A stretch of 6,275 nucleotides of DNA. It comes from Acidobacteriaceae bacterium (GTDB lineage: Bacteria; Acidobacteriota; Terriglobia; Terriglobales; SbA1). Below, in pieces: positions 1-5,593 of this stretch. Numbering within the stretch: the first letter of the stretch is position 1; every line of letters starts with the position of its first letter. The notes beneath the pieces were generated by a model that worked only from the letters and a program-made list of their open reading frames with translations, was not told where the DNA came from and searched no databases. Where the stretch lies: NCBI GenBank assembly GCA_019237515.1, contig JAFAGX010000336.1, positions 1 to 6,275 of the forward strand, in the 5' to 3' direction. Position numbers and translations under genes: made by a program.

Positions 1-2021
1 ACCAGATCAACCAGCCGCTTTTCGCCGAATTCGCCAAAATCATTTTCAGGTTCGGTAACGCCATCGCTGTAGGCGATAAAAATTTCGCCTGCGCGGAGTG
101 GTACCGAAGCTTCTTCGTAGCTCATATGATCGAATAACCCGACCACCGTGCCGCCACAATCCAGGCGCCGAATCGCGCCGTCCGGAGCCAAAATAATGGG
201 CGCGAGATGCCCCCCATTGCTGTAATTGAGCCGATGCGTTGCCGAGTGGTATATCCCCAGAAAAAGAGTTGCGTATTTCTCCCGCGGCGTGCTCTCGTAC
301 AGTTGATGATTCAGAAGGCCCAGGAGCGCTGCCGGAGAGACCTCCGCTAGCGATTCCGACGGAACCACGGCCCCGGAGCTTGCAACAGCTCCGACAGCCA
401 CCGGTTCGCGCAGAGCAGGGATGTCCTGAAGGCTATAGGCGCGTACAGCCGAATGAATCGTAGCCATCATCAAGGCCGCCGAAATTCCCTTTCCGCTTAT
501 ATCGCCCACTGCCAGCACCAGCCGGTCTGAGTCCAATCTCAGAAAATCGTAATAGTCGCCACTTACGGTTCTGGCGGGTCGGCAAAAACCATGCACTTCA
601 AGCGTGGAGAGCTGAGAGATCTCTTTAGGAAAGAGCTGCGACTGCACCTCCTGTGCGATGACGAGTTCATTTTCGAGACGCTGCTTTTCCTTCTGCTCTT
701 CAATCAGCTGCTCGAGGGAGGCAGTCATTGAGTTGAACGAGTTGGCCAGAGTCGCAATCTGGTCGTGAGACTTTACGGCAATTCGATGACTGAAATCCGC
801 TTGATTGATGTGCTTGGTCGCGTCATAAAGTTGCGCGACCGCCCCAGTGACGGTTCGGGTCAGGCGGGTACCAATGATGAGCGCAACAATTTCAATGAGG
901 CAGAACACAATGAAAACGAACAGCAAAAACGCTTCGATGGCCGGAGCCAAATATCCCAGGGCCGCAAATAGTTGAGCGTAGAGTCTGGAAATACGCGTTT
1001 GCACGACAATCGCCGCAGGATTGGCTGTATCTCCTGTTTCCCAATCCATTACGAAAATCGTGGTTGGAAATGTAACTTGGCGATCCAGGCTCCGAACGGG
1101 AGACGGCACAGAACCGACGCTGTAGGTTGGAGGGCCTAGCTTGCTTAGATCAAGAACGTATTGCCCCTCTGGTTTAGCTACCGTGATGGTTGTTCCTTCA
1201 TTTGATTGGGCACCGCGGTCGGCCTTCAACAGCCTCAGCCCTGTGGCATACAAGGTGACTTGTCCCAGGTTCGCCGCCAGAGTCTGCAACATATGCTGAT
1301 CAAATGGCTTGCTCGAGAGGACCGACAGCTCTTGACCGTTAACGGTAATTTTCTCCAAAGCGCGCAGATAGAGCCTTCCGTGATCACGTACCACGCCATC
1401 GAGGCCCGATTTCAAGTACAGCGGAAGCGCAGCCAAACTGCTCTCACTCGCCGGAGAGCTATTGAGAATCAACTTGTCACCCAGCCACATGCAGACCTGC
1501 CGGCCCGGCCAGGATCGATTGCTTTGCCGAATGGTATCAATGAACACACTGCTGTTCCGACTTCGTTCCAACTCGGAAGCAAAATTGTGAGCGATGGCGG
1601 TGTTGGCTGCTTCCACGCTCTTAATTTCAGAGTTAAGGCCAGTCGTAACGATGAAGGTGGCGAATTGCCCTGCGAAAAGATAAAAAGAACCGAGTGCGAG
1701 TGTGACAAGCAGCACGACCGGAACGACCCCAATAAACGTATACGTGACTATGAGGCGGTTCCGTAGACGCCAGAGAAGCTTCGCCTTCGTCCAGCGAAAA
1801 ACGAGAATGGCAAGCAGGCCGACAGCCGCAAAACTCAGAAATTGAACCCAGCCATTCAGCCCTTCGCTCCAGGGCCGGGCAAAGGTTCCAAGCAGCTTCT
1901 GAACGACAAAAAGCAGCAAATCCAAGGCCAGCAAATAGGACGCGATCAGTGCGACCTTGGTGGTGGGCCACAATCCCCGAGAAGAGAGCAGAAGTCGCGC
2001 CTTGCGGTAGGAGGCCCTCAT
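1..2021 (-). CDS. Membrane-bound HAMP-domain PP2C/SpoIIE-family serine phosphatase (C-terminus beyond left edge)
   Basis: Read on the minus strand, this is one uninterrupted frame of 673 codons from ATG at 2021; an in-frame TAA a few codons upstream makes this the first possible start. Hydrophobic segments lie near residues 21-40, 59-76 and 90-118, and another near 360-384. The roughly 240 residues between the last two are probably an extracytoplasmic sensor, though I recognise no named domain there. A HAMP-like region follows (about 384-440), then a coiled-coil linker containing LVIAQEVQSQLFP (to 465), typical of RsbU-like phosphatases. The PP2C/SpoIIE domain shows SGDYYDF (487-493), GDISGKG (506-512), SNGGHLAP (601-608) and YSDGVTE (651-657); their aspartates are the expected metal ligands. 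The final 40-60 residues, with the last metal-binding Asp, are off the window. Family knowledge suggests it dephosphorylates an anti-sigma-factor antagonist (STAS protein) in response to a signal; no such partner is visible here. The family call is firm; signal and target are unknown. Confidence 0.93.
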   Translation of the reverse strand, partial: MRASYRKARLLLSSRGLWPTTKVALIASYLLALDLLLFVVQKLLGTFARPWSEGLNGWVQFLSFAAVGLLAILVFRWTKAKLLWRLRNRLIVTYTFIGVVPVVLLVTLALGSFYLFAGQFATFIVTTGLNSEIKSVEAANTAIAHNFASELERSRNSSVFIDTIRQSNRSWPGRQVCMWLGDKLILNSSPASESSLAALPLYLKSGLDGVVRDHGRLYLRALEKITVNGQELSVLSSKPFDQHMLQTLAANLGQVTLYATGLRLLKADRGAQSNEGTTITVAKPEGQYVLDLSKLGPPTYSVGSVPSPVRSLDRQVTFPTTIFVMDWETGDTANPAAIVVQTRISRLYAQLFAALGYLAPAIEAFLLFVFIVFCLIEIVALIIGTRLTRTVTGAVAQLYDATKHINQADFSHRIAVKSHDQIATLANSFNSMTASLEQLIEEQKEKQRLENELVIAQEVQSQLFPKEISQLSTLEVHGFCRPARTVSGDYYDFLRLDSDRLVLAVGDISGKGISAALMMATIHSAVRAYSLQDIPALREPVAVGAVASSGAVVPSESLAEVSPAALLGLLNHQLYESTPREKYATLFLGIYHSATHRLNYSNGGHLAPIILAPDGAIRRLDCGGTVVGLFDHMSYEEASVPLRAGEIFIAYSDGVTEPENDFGEFGEKRLVDL

Positions 2022-2031
2022 AATTGTTTAA

Positions 2032-2037
2032 ATTATA
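2032..2037 (-). promoter_or_regulatory. Putative -10 box of the phosphatase gene
   Basis: The minus strand reads TATAAT, a perfect sigma-70 -10 match, ending 10 bases before the ATG at 2021. No convincing -35 hexamer sits 16-18 bases further upstream, and no Shine-Dalgarno sequence lies between the box and the ATG. If used, transcription would begin only about 3-4 bases before the start codon. The assignment is from motif match alone. Confidence 0.4.
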
Positions 2038-2121
2038 GATTGCGAGCTCAGGATCAGGCTCCTCACATACCGTAATCAAAACTTTCAACACCGCCTACGG
2101 CATGGTGAGTGTTAACCATCC

Positions 2122-2130
2122 TGCTAGAAT
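2122..2130 (+). promoter_or_regulatory. Putative extended -10 element of the unknown secreted-protein gene
   Basis: The sequence TGC-TAGAAT has the extended -10 form (TGn followed by a 5/6 match to TATAAT). It ends 5 bases before an in-frame GTG at 2136. This places the likely transcription start at or very near that GTG, so the longer reading that begins at 2109 would not be on the transcript. No clear -35 box was found, which extended -10 promoters tolerate. Confidence 0.35.
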
Positions 2131-2135
2131 GCCGT

Positions 2136-2903
2136 GTGCTGCTCCCCAAAGTGCAACTGAGTCGGCAAGTGGTTCTCTTCCTGGCCGCGGGAATCGGTTT
2201 CGCCCAAATCTTGTTCGCCCAAGAGCAGCCCCAGGTCAAGTTGAACGTGCTGAATGTGTGCTCTCCCTCCCCTGAGGAGCAACAGGAAATTGCTTCAGCG
2301 CTGGCCCGCATTCCCCAAAAGGCAGCCTTCAACCAGGATTTTGAGATTGATCGCGGACGCTCGATTCCGGACCAAAGCGCCAACATGCTGGCGGGTGGCC
2401 TTGGTGAGCAATTGCCCTCGGATGCGGGGCCTGCCGATTGGGTCCGTATAAGACGGGAATTCGTACCCTCATCGCCGTTCGCCAGCGTGCAATACTCATT
2501 CAGCCGCGATGCGAAAAGCATGGTGGAGACGTTGGTGTTTCGGATCCGCGAGCCAAAAGACGTGATGCAGATTGCACTTGAAGACAGTGCTTCTGCGGTC
2601 ACACCACCTGCCAGCATGCTTTCGGCGGACACGCCGTCGAGCCGCATGAAGCTGGAGCGGTTCGGAAAATCGTCGGTGGTCCTTGCACGTTGTTCGGGTT
2701 CTGAGACCAGCCCGGCTCCAGACCAAAGCGCATATGAGCCGCTATTTCATAGTGCATCGGCAATTGTCGCTAATTACCGGAACTTGCTAGCTGTACGTCG
2801 GACCGTGCCGGAGGAACTGACTCGCATCAGCATGATTTCGGGAAATGGGCGAAAGCTGGCAAAGACGTCACCCAAGGATGCTGCACAGAAGAGGCCACAA
2901 TAG
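2136..2903 (+). CDS. Secreted protein of unknown function, two-cysteine, basic C-terminal tail
   Basis: I do not recognise the family. The frame is open from a GTG at 2109, with further in-frame GTGs at 2136 and 2151. I chose 2136 (255 residues) because an extended -10 lies just before it and because the result is a conventional signal peptide: basic n-region with K5 and R10, hydrophobic core VVLFLAAGIGFAQILFA, likely cleavage around FA-QEQ. The 2109 start has no properly spaced Shine-Dalgarno sequence and gives an overlong n-region. The mature part contains two cysteines (about C42 and C186), a possible disulfide. It ends in a lysine/arginine-rich, probably disordered tail of about 20 residues. 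No transmembrane segment follows the signal peptide, so it is probably periplasmic or exported. trxB starts 44 bp downstream on the same strand, so cotranscription is possible. That the gene is real is likely; its function is unknown. Confidence 0.75.
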   Translation: MLLPKVQLSRQVVLFLAAGIGFAQILFAQEQPQVKLNVLNVCSPSPEEQQEIASALARIPQKAAFNQDFEIDRGRSIPDQSANMLAGGLGEQLPSDAGPADWVRIRREFVPSSPFASVQYSFSRDAKSMVETLVFRIREPKDVMQIALEDSASAVTPPASMLSADTPSSRMKLERFGKSSVVLARCSGSETSPAPDQSAYEPLFHSASAIVANYRNLLAVRRTVPEELTRISMISGNGRKLAKTSPKDAAQKRPQ

Positions 2904-2947
2904 CGGTTGAAGCGAAATCGCGATCTCGTCAATCTAATTGATTTCTT

Positions 2948-3883
2948 ATGGAAAACAATGTTCGCAATGTAGTGATCATTGGTTCCGGCTGCTCCGGCCA
3001 CACGGCTGCACTCTACACCGCTCGTGCGAATCTCAAACCGCTTGTGGTCGAAGGGCATGAACCCGGAGGCCAACTTTCACTGACTACGCTCGTGGAAAAT
3101 TTCCCCGGATTCCCGGAAGGCATTCAGGGACCTGAATTGGTCGAGAACATGCGCAAGCAGGCAGCGCGCTTCGGCGCCGAATACCGCCTGGGACACATCA
3201 CTAGCGTCGATTTGAGCGTAAGACCATTCCGTCTTCATATCAGCCATGAAGTGGTCTATGCGCGCACCCTGATTATTGCCAGCGGGGCATCCGCCCGATG
3301 GCTGGGCCTGCCTCATGAACAACAACTCATTGGACGCGGTGTCTCTTCTTGTGCGACCTGCGACGGATTTTTCTTTTCGGGGAAAGAGATTGCGGTCGTC
3401 GGGGGCGGCGACTCTGCCATGGAGGAGGCAATTTTCCTGACCCGTTTTGCCACGAAGGTGACGCTGATCCATCGGCGCGACAGTTTTCGAGCTTCGAAGA
3501 TCATGCTGGAGCGGGCCCAGCGCAATGACAAAATCCACTTCCTTACCAATACCGTGGTAGAGGATGTTCACGATGTCAAAAAAAATGAAGTGACCGCCTT
3601 GAAGCTGCGCAATGTGAAAACCGGAGACGTCTGGGATTTCCCGACCAGTGCACTCTTTCTGGGAATCGGCCACATTCCCAACACCAAGGTCTTCGAGGGA
3701 CAGCTGGACATGGACCAGGATGGATATCTGATCACAAAACAGTACGTGCATACGCGAGTGACCGGAGTTTACGCCTGCGGCGACGTGCAGGACCGGCGGT
3801 ATCGCCAGGCGATTACTGCTGCTGGCACCGGATGTATGGCAGCTCTAGAGGCAGAAAAATATCTGGAAGAACACAGCACGTAA
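2948..3883 (+). CDS. trxB: Thioredoxin-disulfide reductase (NADPH, FAD)
   Basis: A 311-residue cytosolic flavoprotein of normal length for low-molecular-weight thioredoxin reductase, which passes electrons from NADPH through FAD and a CxxC disulfide to thioredoxin. In order: FAD dinucleotide loop GSGCSG (12-17), EPGGQL segment (38-43), redox motif CATCDG with C135 and C138, NADPH loop GGGDSA (152-157), the 2'-phosphate-binding HRRDSFRA (175-182) that indicates NADPH preference, and the second FAD motif ACGDVQD (276-282) followed by RQAITAAGTG. The FAD loop has Cys-Ser where the common form is Pro-Ala. The ATG start has no evident Shine-Dalgarno sequence; a TCTAAT hexamer at 2933-2938 lies 9 bases before it, but lacks the key A at the second position and is a weak promoter candidate. 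Downstream the gene converges on the lipocalin-like gene with 2 bp between stops. Identity as a TrxB-type reductase is secure; the exact thioredoxin partner is not shown. Confidence 0.95.
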   Translation: MENNVRNVVIIGSGCSGHTAALYTARANLKPLVVEGHEPGGQLSLTTLVENFPGFPEGIQGPELVENMRKQAARFGAEYRLGHITSVDLSVRPFRLHISHEVVYARTLIIASGASARWLGLPHEQQLIGRGVSSCATCDGFFFSGKEIAVVGGGDSAMEEAIFLTRFATKVTLIHRRDSFRASKIMLERAQRNDKIHFLTNTVVEDVHDVKKNEVTALKLRNVKTGDVWDFPTSALFLGIGHIPNTKVFEGQLDMDQDGYLITKQYVHTRVTGVYACGDVQDRRYRQAITAAGTGCMAALEAEKYLEEHST

Positions 3884-3885
3884 GG

Positions 3886-4392
3886 CTATTGGATCTTCTC
3901 CCAAACGATTTTCCAGCGTGCGACGGATGGGTCATCTTTCTCGACGTCACTGAGGATCAGCCGTTTACCTTCTATGGCATAAGGCCGGATTTGGCGCGAT
4001 CCAACGTATCCGGGATTGGTCGCAACGTCGGGTAAGTGCACAATCTGCCGATGTTCCACGTCGACCTCGTAGCGGCCACAATAGGCAAACGTCCCGTCCG
4101 CAGCAGCATTTTTTTCTTCCTGCGTTGTGTGGACTGGATCGCCCCATTTGGGACGATCAGGATTCACAAGATCGGCGCACATATATCCATCCCGCTGGTA
4201 CATGAGAAAACCTTTGGCGTGGGATCCAAACGACAGAAACGGACGAGTTGTGCCGTCTTTGAGAGTTTCCTCTGTGGAAATGAGCTTCCACGTACCAACG
4301 ATCTGACTGCGTACTTCAGCTTCGGATTGGCCAAACGCCAGGGCAGCGCAAAAAAGTACAACTCCCAGCAGCAGCGATACAGTGCCGTTCAC
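3886..4392 (-). CDS. Secreted lipocalin-like domain protein
   Basis: A 168-residue protein starting at GTG 4392, the only usable start after an upstream in-frame TGA, with a strong Shine-Dalgarno sequence in front. Residues 1-21 form a hydrophobic signal peptide (core VSLLLGVVLFCAALAF, cleavage probably near FG-QS) that lacks the usual basic residue after the start. Cys15 is not in an acceptable lipobox (preceded by Phe), so I do not call a lipoprotein. The mature domain opens with IVGTWKLIS (31-39), followed by a KGFLMYQRDGYM strand (60-71), FAYCGRYEVD (102-111), IVHLPD (117-122) and RLILSD (144-149). This order matches the small lipocalin-like beta-barrel family (the Lipocalin_5 type). Members are mostly uncharacterised; a role in binding small hydrophobic ligands is only analogy. 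It is divergent from proline dehydrogenase and convergent with trxB, so probably monocistronic. Confidence 0.85.
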   Translation of the reverse strand: MNGTVSLLLGVVLFCAALAFGQSEAEVRSQIVGTWKLISTEETLKDGTTRPFLSFGSHAKGFLMYQRDGYMCADLVNPDRPKWGDPVHTTQEEKNAAADGTFAYCGRYEVDVEHRQIVHLPDVATNPGYVGSRQIRPYAIEGKRLILSDVEKDDPSVARWKIVWEKIQ

Positions 4393-4401
4393 GATGTTAT
4401 T

Positions 4402-4409
4402 TCCTTTCC
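4402..4409 (-). promoter_or_regulatory. Shine-Dalgarno sequence of the lipocalin-like gene
   Basis: The minus strand reads GGAAAGGA, with 9 bases between its AGGA and the GTG start at 4392. It supports the GTG as the true initiation codon, and shows that the host does use Shine-Dalgarno initiation at some genes, in contrast to its neighbours. Confidence 0.7.
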
Positions 4410-4474
4410 AACGAAGTTCGGGAAGCAGAGCAGAAAGGCTAACACGGCTTTCTCATTCCGACCCGCGCTTTTTG

Positions 4475-4484
4475 GAGCATGCTC
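4475..4484. promoter_or_regulatory. 10-bp perfect palindrome in a divergent promoter region
   Basis: GAGCATGCTC is its own reverse complement. It lies in the 210-bp gap between the divergent lipocalin-like and proline dehydrogenase genes, where a dimeric regulator could act on both. No regulator gene is adjacent, and one 10-bp palindrome may be chance. Confidence 0.2.
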
Positions 4485-4532
4485 GACCTGATTCCCACAT
4501 TCGGTTGTGACGAGTGTCATATCTCTTTGCCT

Positions 4533-4582
4533 GGGGGAGTGTGATACAAGGGTCTGTGCAAGTCACGTTCGATTACACCCCC
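4533..4582 (+). promoter_or_regulatory. Leader inverted repeat upstream of proline dehydrogenase (possible attenuator)
   Basis: GGGGGAGTGT (4533-4542) pairs with ACACCCCC (4575-4582) to give a stem of about 8 base pairs with one bulged A and a 32-base loop. The sequence TGTTTTGTT follows at once. A GC-rich stem followed by a T-rich stretch resembles an intrinsic terminator, here inside the probable leader of the gene, only 20 bases before the start codon. The long loop and interrupted T run make it a weak terminator, so the role is speculative. Confidence 0.25.
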
Positions 4583-4590
4583 TGTTTTGT

Positions 4591-4605
4591 TACGGGCGGC
4601 CCGTG
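4591..4605 (+). promoter_or_regulatory. Hairpin enclosing the proline dehydrogenase start codon
   Basis: ACGGG and CCCGT form a perfect 5-bp stem around a 3-base loop (CGG), extended by a U-G pair between 4591 and 4605. The GTG start at 4603-4605 makes up half of the lower stem, and the only purine-rich ribosome-binding candidate (GGGCGG) is in the other arm and loop. If it forms in the mRNA it would hide the start; the structure is read from sequence only. Confidence 0.35.
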
Positions 4606-5529
4606 CTAAGGTCGCTTTTTATTTCGCTCGCAGAAAACCGCAGTTTGCGAGGGATTGCTGAGCGCTCATCCTTTGGGCAAAAAACTTCTGCCCGCTTCGT
4701 CGCAGGCACGCAGGTTGGTGACGTCCTGCAAGCTGCCCGCAAAGTTAACCAGTTAGGTTGCAGCGTATCCGTCGATAATCTGGGTGAAAACGTCACCAAT
4801 GCCGACGAGGCACGTGCCAGCGCTGCGATTTATCACGAATTACTCGACCAAATTGCCGCTGAAAAGCTGAACGCCAATGTCAGTGTCAAACTCACGCACA
4901 TGGGACTCGATGTCGATGAGAAGCTCGCCCATGATCAGGTAACCGCCTTGGTCGCTAAGGCGGCCGGTATGAACCCTCCCAATTTCGTCCGCGTCGATAT
5001 GGAGGGTTCGCCCTACACTTCTCGAACGCTCAACCTGGTATATGAACTCCATCGTGTGCCCGGGAACCAGGGATGCGTTGGCGCCGTGATTCAGTCCTAT
5101 ATGCGTCGATCCGAGAAAGATGTGCAGGAGCTACTTGCGGGGGGTATCCGCATCCGCTTATGCAAAGGTGCATACAAAGAGCCCGCTGACATAGCCTTTC
5201 AGAAGAAATCCGAGGTCGATGCGAATTACGTCAAACTGATGAAGGTCCTGATGAAAAGCGGCGTCTATCACGGCCTTGCCACGCATGACGAAAGGATCAT
5301 TCGCGAGGCCCAGGCGTTTGCAACTCGCGAAGGAATTCCGCGAGATGCATTCGAGTTCCAGATGCTTTATGGGATTCGCCGTGACCTGCAGCAGAGCCTG
5401 GTCAAAGACGGATGGAAAATGCGCGTCTACATTCCTTTCGGCACCGAATGGTATCCCTACTTCATGCGTCGCTTAGCCGAGCGGCCGGCAAACGTGCTGT
5501 TCATCGCCAAGAACTTTTTCCGCCAGTAA
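4603..5529 (+). CDS. Proline dehydrogenase (monofunctional, FAD-dependent)
   Basis: Oxidises L-proline to delta-1-pyrroline-5-carboxylate, passing electrons to FAD and then usually to membrane quinone. From GTG 4603 it encodes 308 residues, the usual size for stand-alone bacterial enzymes of the Thermus/Deinococcus type. The frame is open back to GTG 4507, but those 32 extra residues contain four cysteines and look untranslated, while VLRSLF at 4603 resembles the typical N-terminus. TIM-barrel motifs in 308-residue numbering: SVKLTHMGL (94-102), VRVDMEG (129-135), IQSYMRR (163-169), RIRLCKGAY (183-191), ATHDERI (226-232), EFQMLYGIR (251-259), and the C-terminal YFMRRLAERPAN (286-297), whose Arg-Arg pair binds the proline carboxylate. 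The second enzyme of the pathway, pyrroline-5-carboxylate dehydrogenase, is not in the window and is not fused. ruvB follows 64 bp downstream. The assignment is strong; the exact start is less sure. Confidence 0.92.
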   Translation: MLRSLFISLAENRSLRGIAERSSFGQKTSARFVAGTQVGDVLQAARKVNQLGCSVSVDNLGENVTNADEARASAAIYHELLDQIAAEKLNANVSVKLTHMGLDVDEKLAHDQVTALVAKAAGMNPPNFVRVDMEGSPYTSRTLNLVYELHRVPGNQGCVGAVIQSYMRRSEKDVQELLAGGIRIRLCKGAYKEPADIAFQKKSEVDANYVKLMKVLMKSGVYHGLATHDERIIREAQAFATREGIPRDAFEFQMLYGIRRDLQQSLVKDGWKMRVYIPFGTEWYPYFMRRLAERPANVLFIAKNFFRQ

Positions 5530-5535
5530 ATCGAA

Positions 5536-5564
5536 TTGATCGGAAGCAATTTACAGACTAGAAA
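5536..5564 (+). promoter_or_regulatory. Alternative sigma-70-like promoter for ruvB
   Basis: TTGATC and TAGAAA, each a 4/6 match to consensus, are separated by 17 bases in the gap between proline dehydrogenase and ruvB. It would give a leader of about 22-25 bases. It competes with the better extended -10 just before the ruvB start; weak on motif quality alone. Confidence 0.2.
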
Positions 5565-5578
5565 CTGAGAACCGGGAC

Positions 5579-5587
5579 TGCTACTAT
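5579..5587 (+). promoter_or_regulatory. Putative extended -10 element directly before ruvB
   Basis: TGC-TACTAT (extended TGn plus a TAnnnT hexamer) ends 6 bases before the GTG start of ruvB at 5594, so transcription would begin at about the start codon itself. No Shine-Dalgarno sequence is present in the gap. The arrangement is the one known for leaderless genes, but it is read from motif only. Confidence 0.35.
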
Positions 5588-5593
5588 CCGTCA

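Noticed and set aside
1206..1766. 186-codon open frame on the plus strand
   Set aside because: It lies wholly antisense to the phosphatase gene, whose frame carries clear family motifs; its translation is low in hydrophobic order and has no recognisable motif.
1633..2091. 152-codon minus-strand frame starting upstream of the phosphatase ATG
   Set aside because: It overlaps the phosphatase N-terminus in another frame; the phosphatase frame has membrane segments and continues into the conserved domain, so this is a shadow.
2063..2647. 194-codon minus-strand frame opposite the unknown secreted protein
   Set aside because: The plus-strand frame has a signal peptide and longer coherent coding character; the antisense product has a composition typical of shadows.
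3077..3751. 224-codon minus-strand frame opposite trxB
   Set aside because: It is fully antisense to a secure thioredoxin reductase and shows no motif.
3930..3936. Possible lipoprotein signal (Cys15) or other special export signal in the lipocalin-like protein
   Set aside because: The residue before Cys15 is Phe, which does not fit a lipobox, and no twin-arginine motif is present; a plain signal peptide fits better.
4432..4453. AGAAAG / CTTTCT inverted repeat upstream of the lipocalin-like gene
   Set aside because: Only six A/T-rich pairs around a 10-base loop with no T run; too weak to call a terminator or operator.
4036..4491. 151-codon plus-strand frame opposite the lipocalin-like gene
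   Set aside because: The minus-strand gene has a good Shine-Dalgarno sequence, a signal peptide and domain motifs; this frame has none.
4507..4602. N-terminal extension of proline dehydrogenase
   Set aside because: The 32 added residues contain four cysteines, resemble no proline dehydrogenase N-terminus, and overlap the structured leader.
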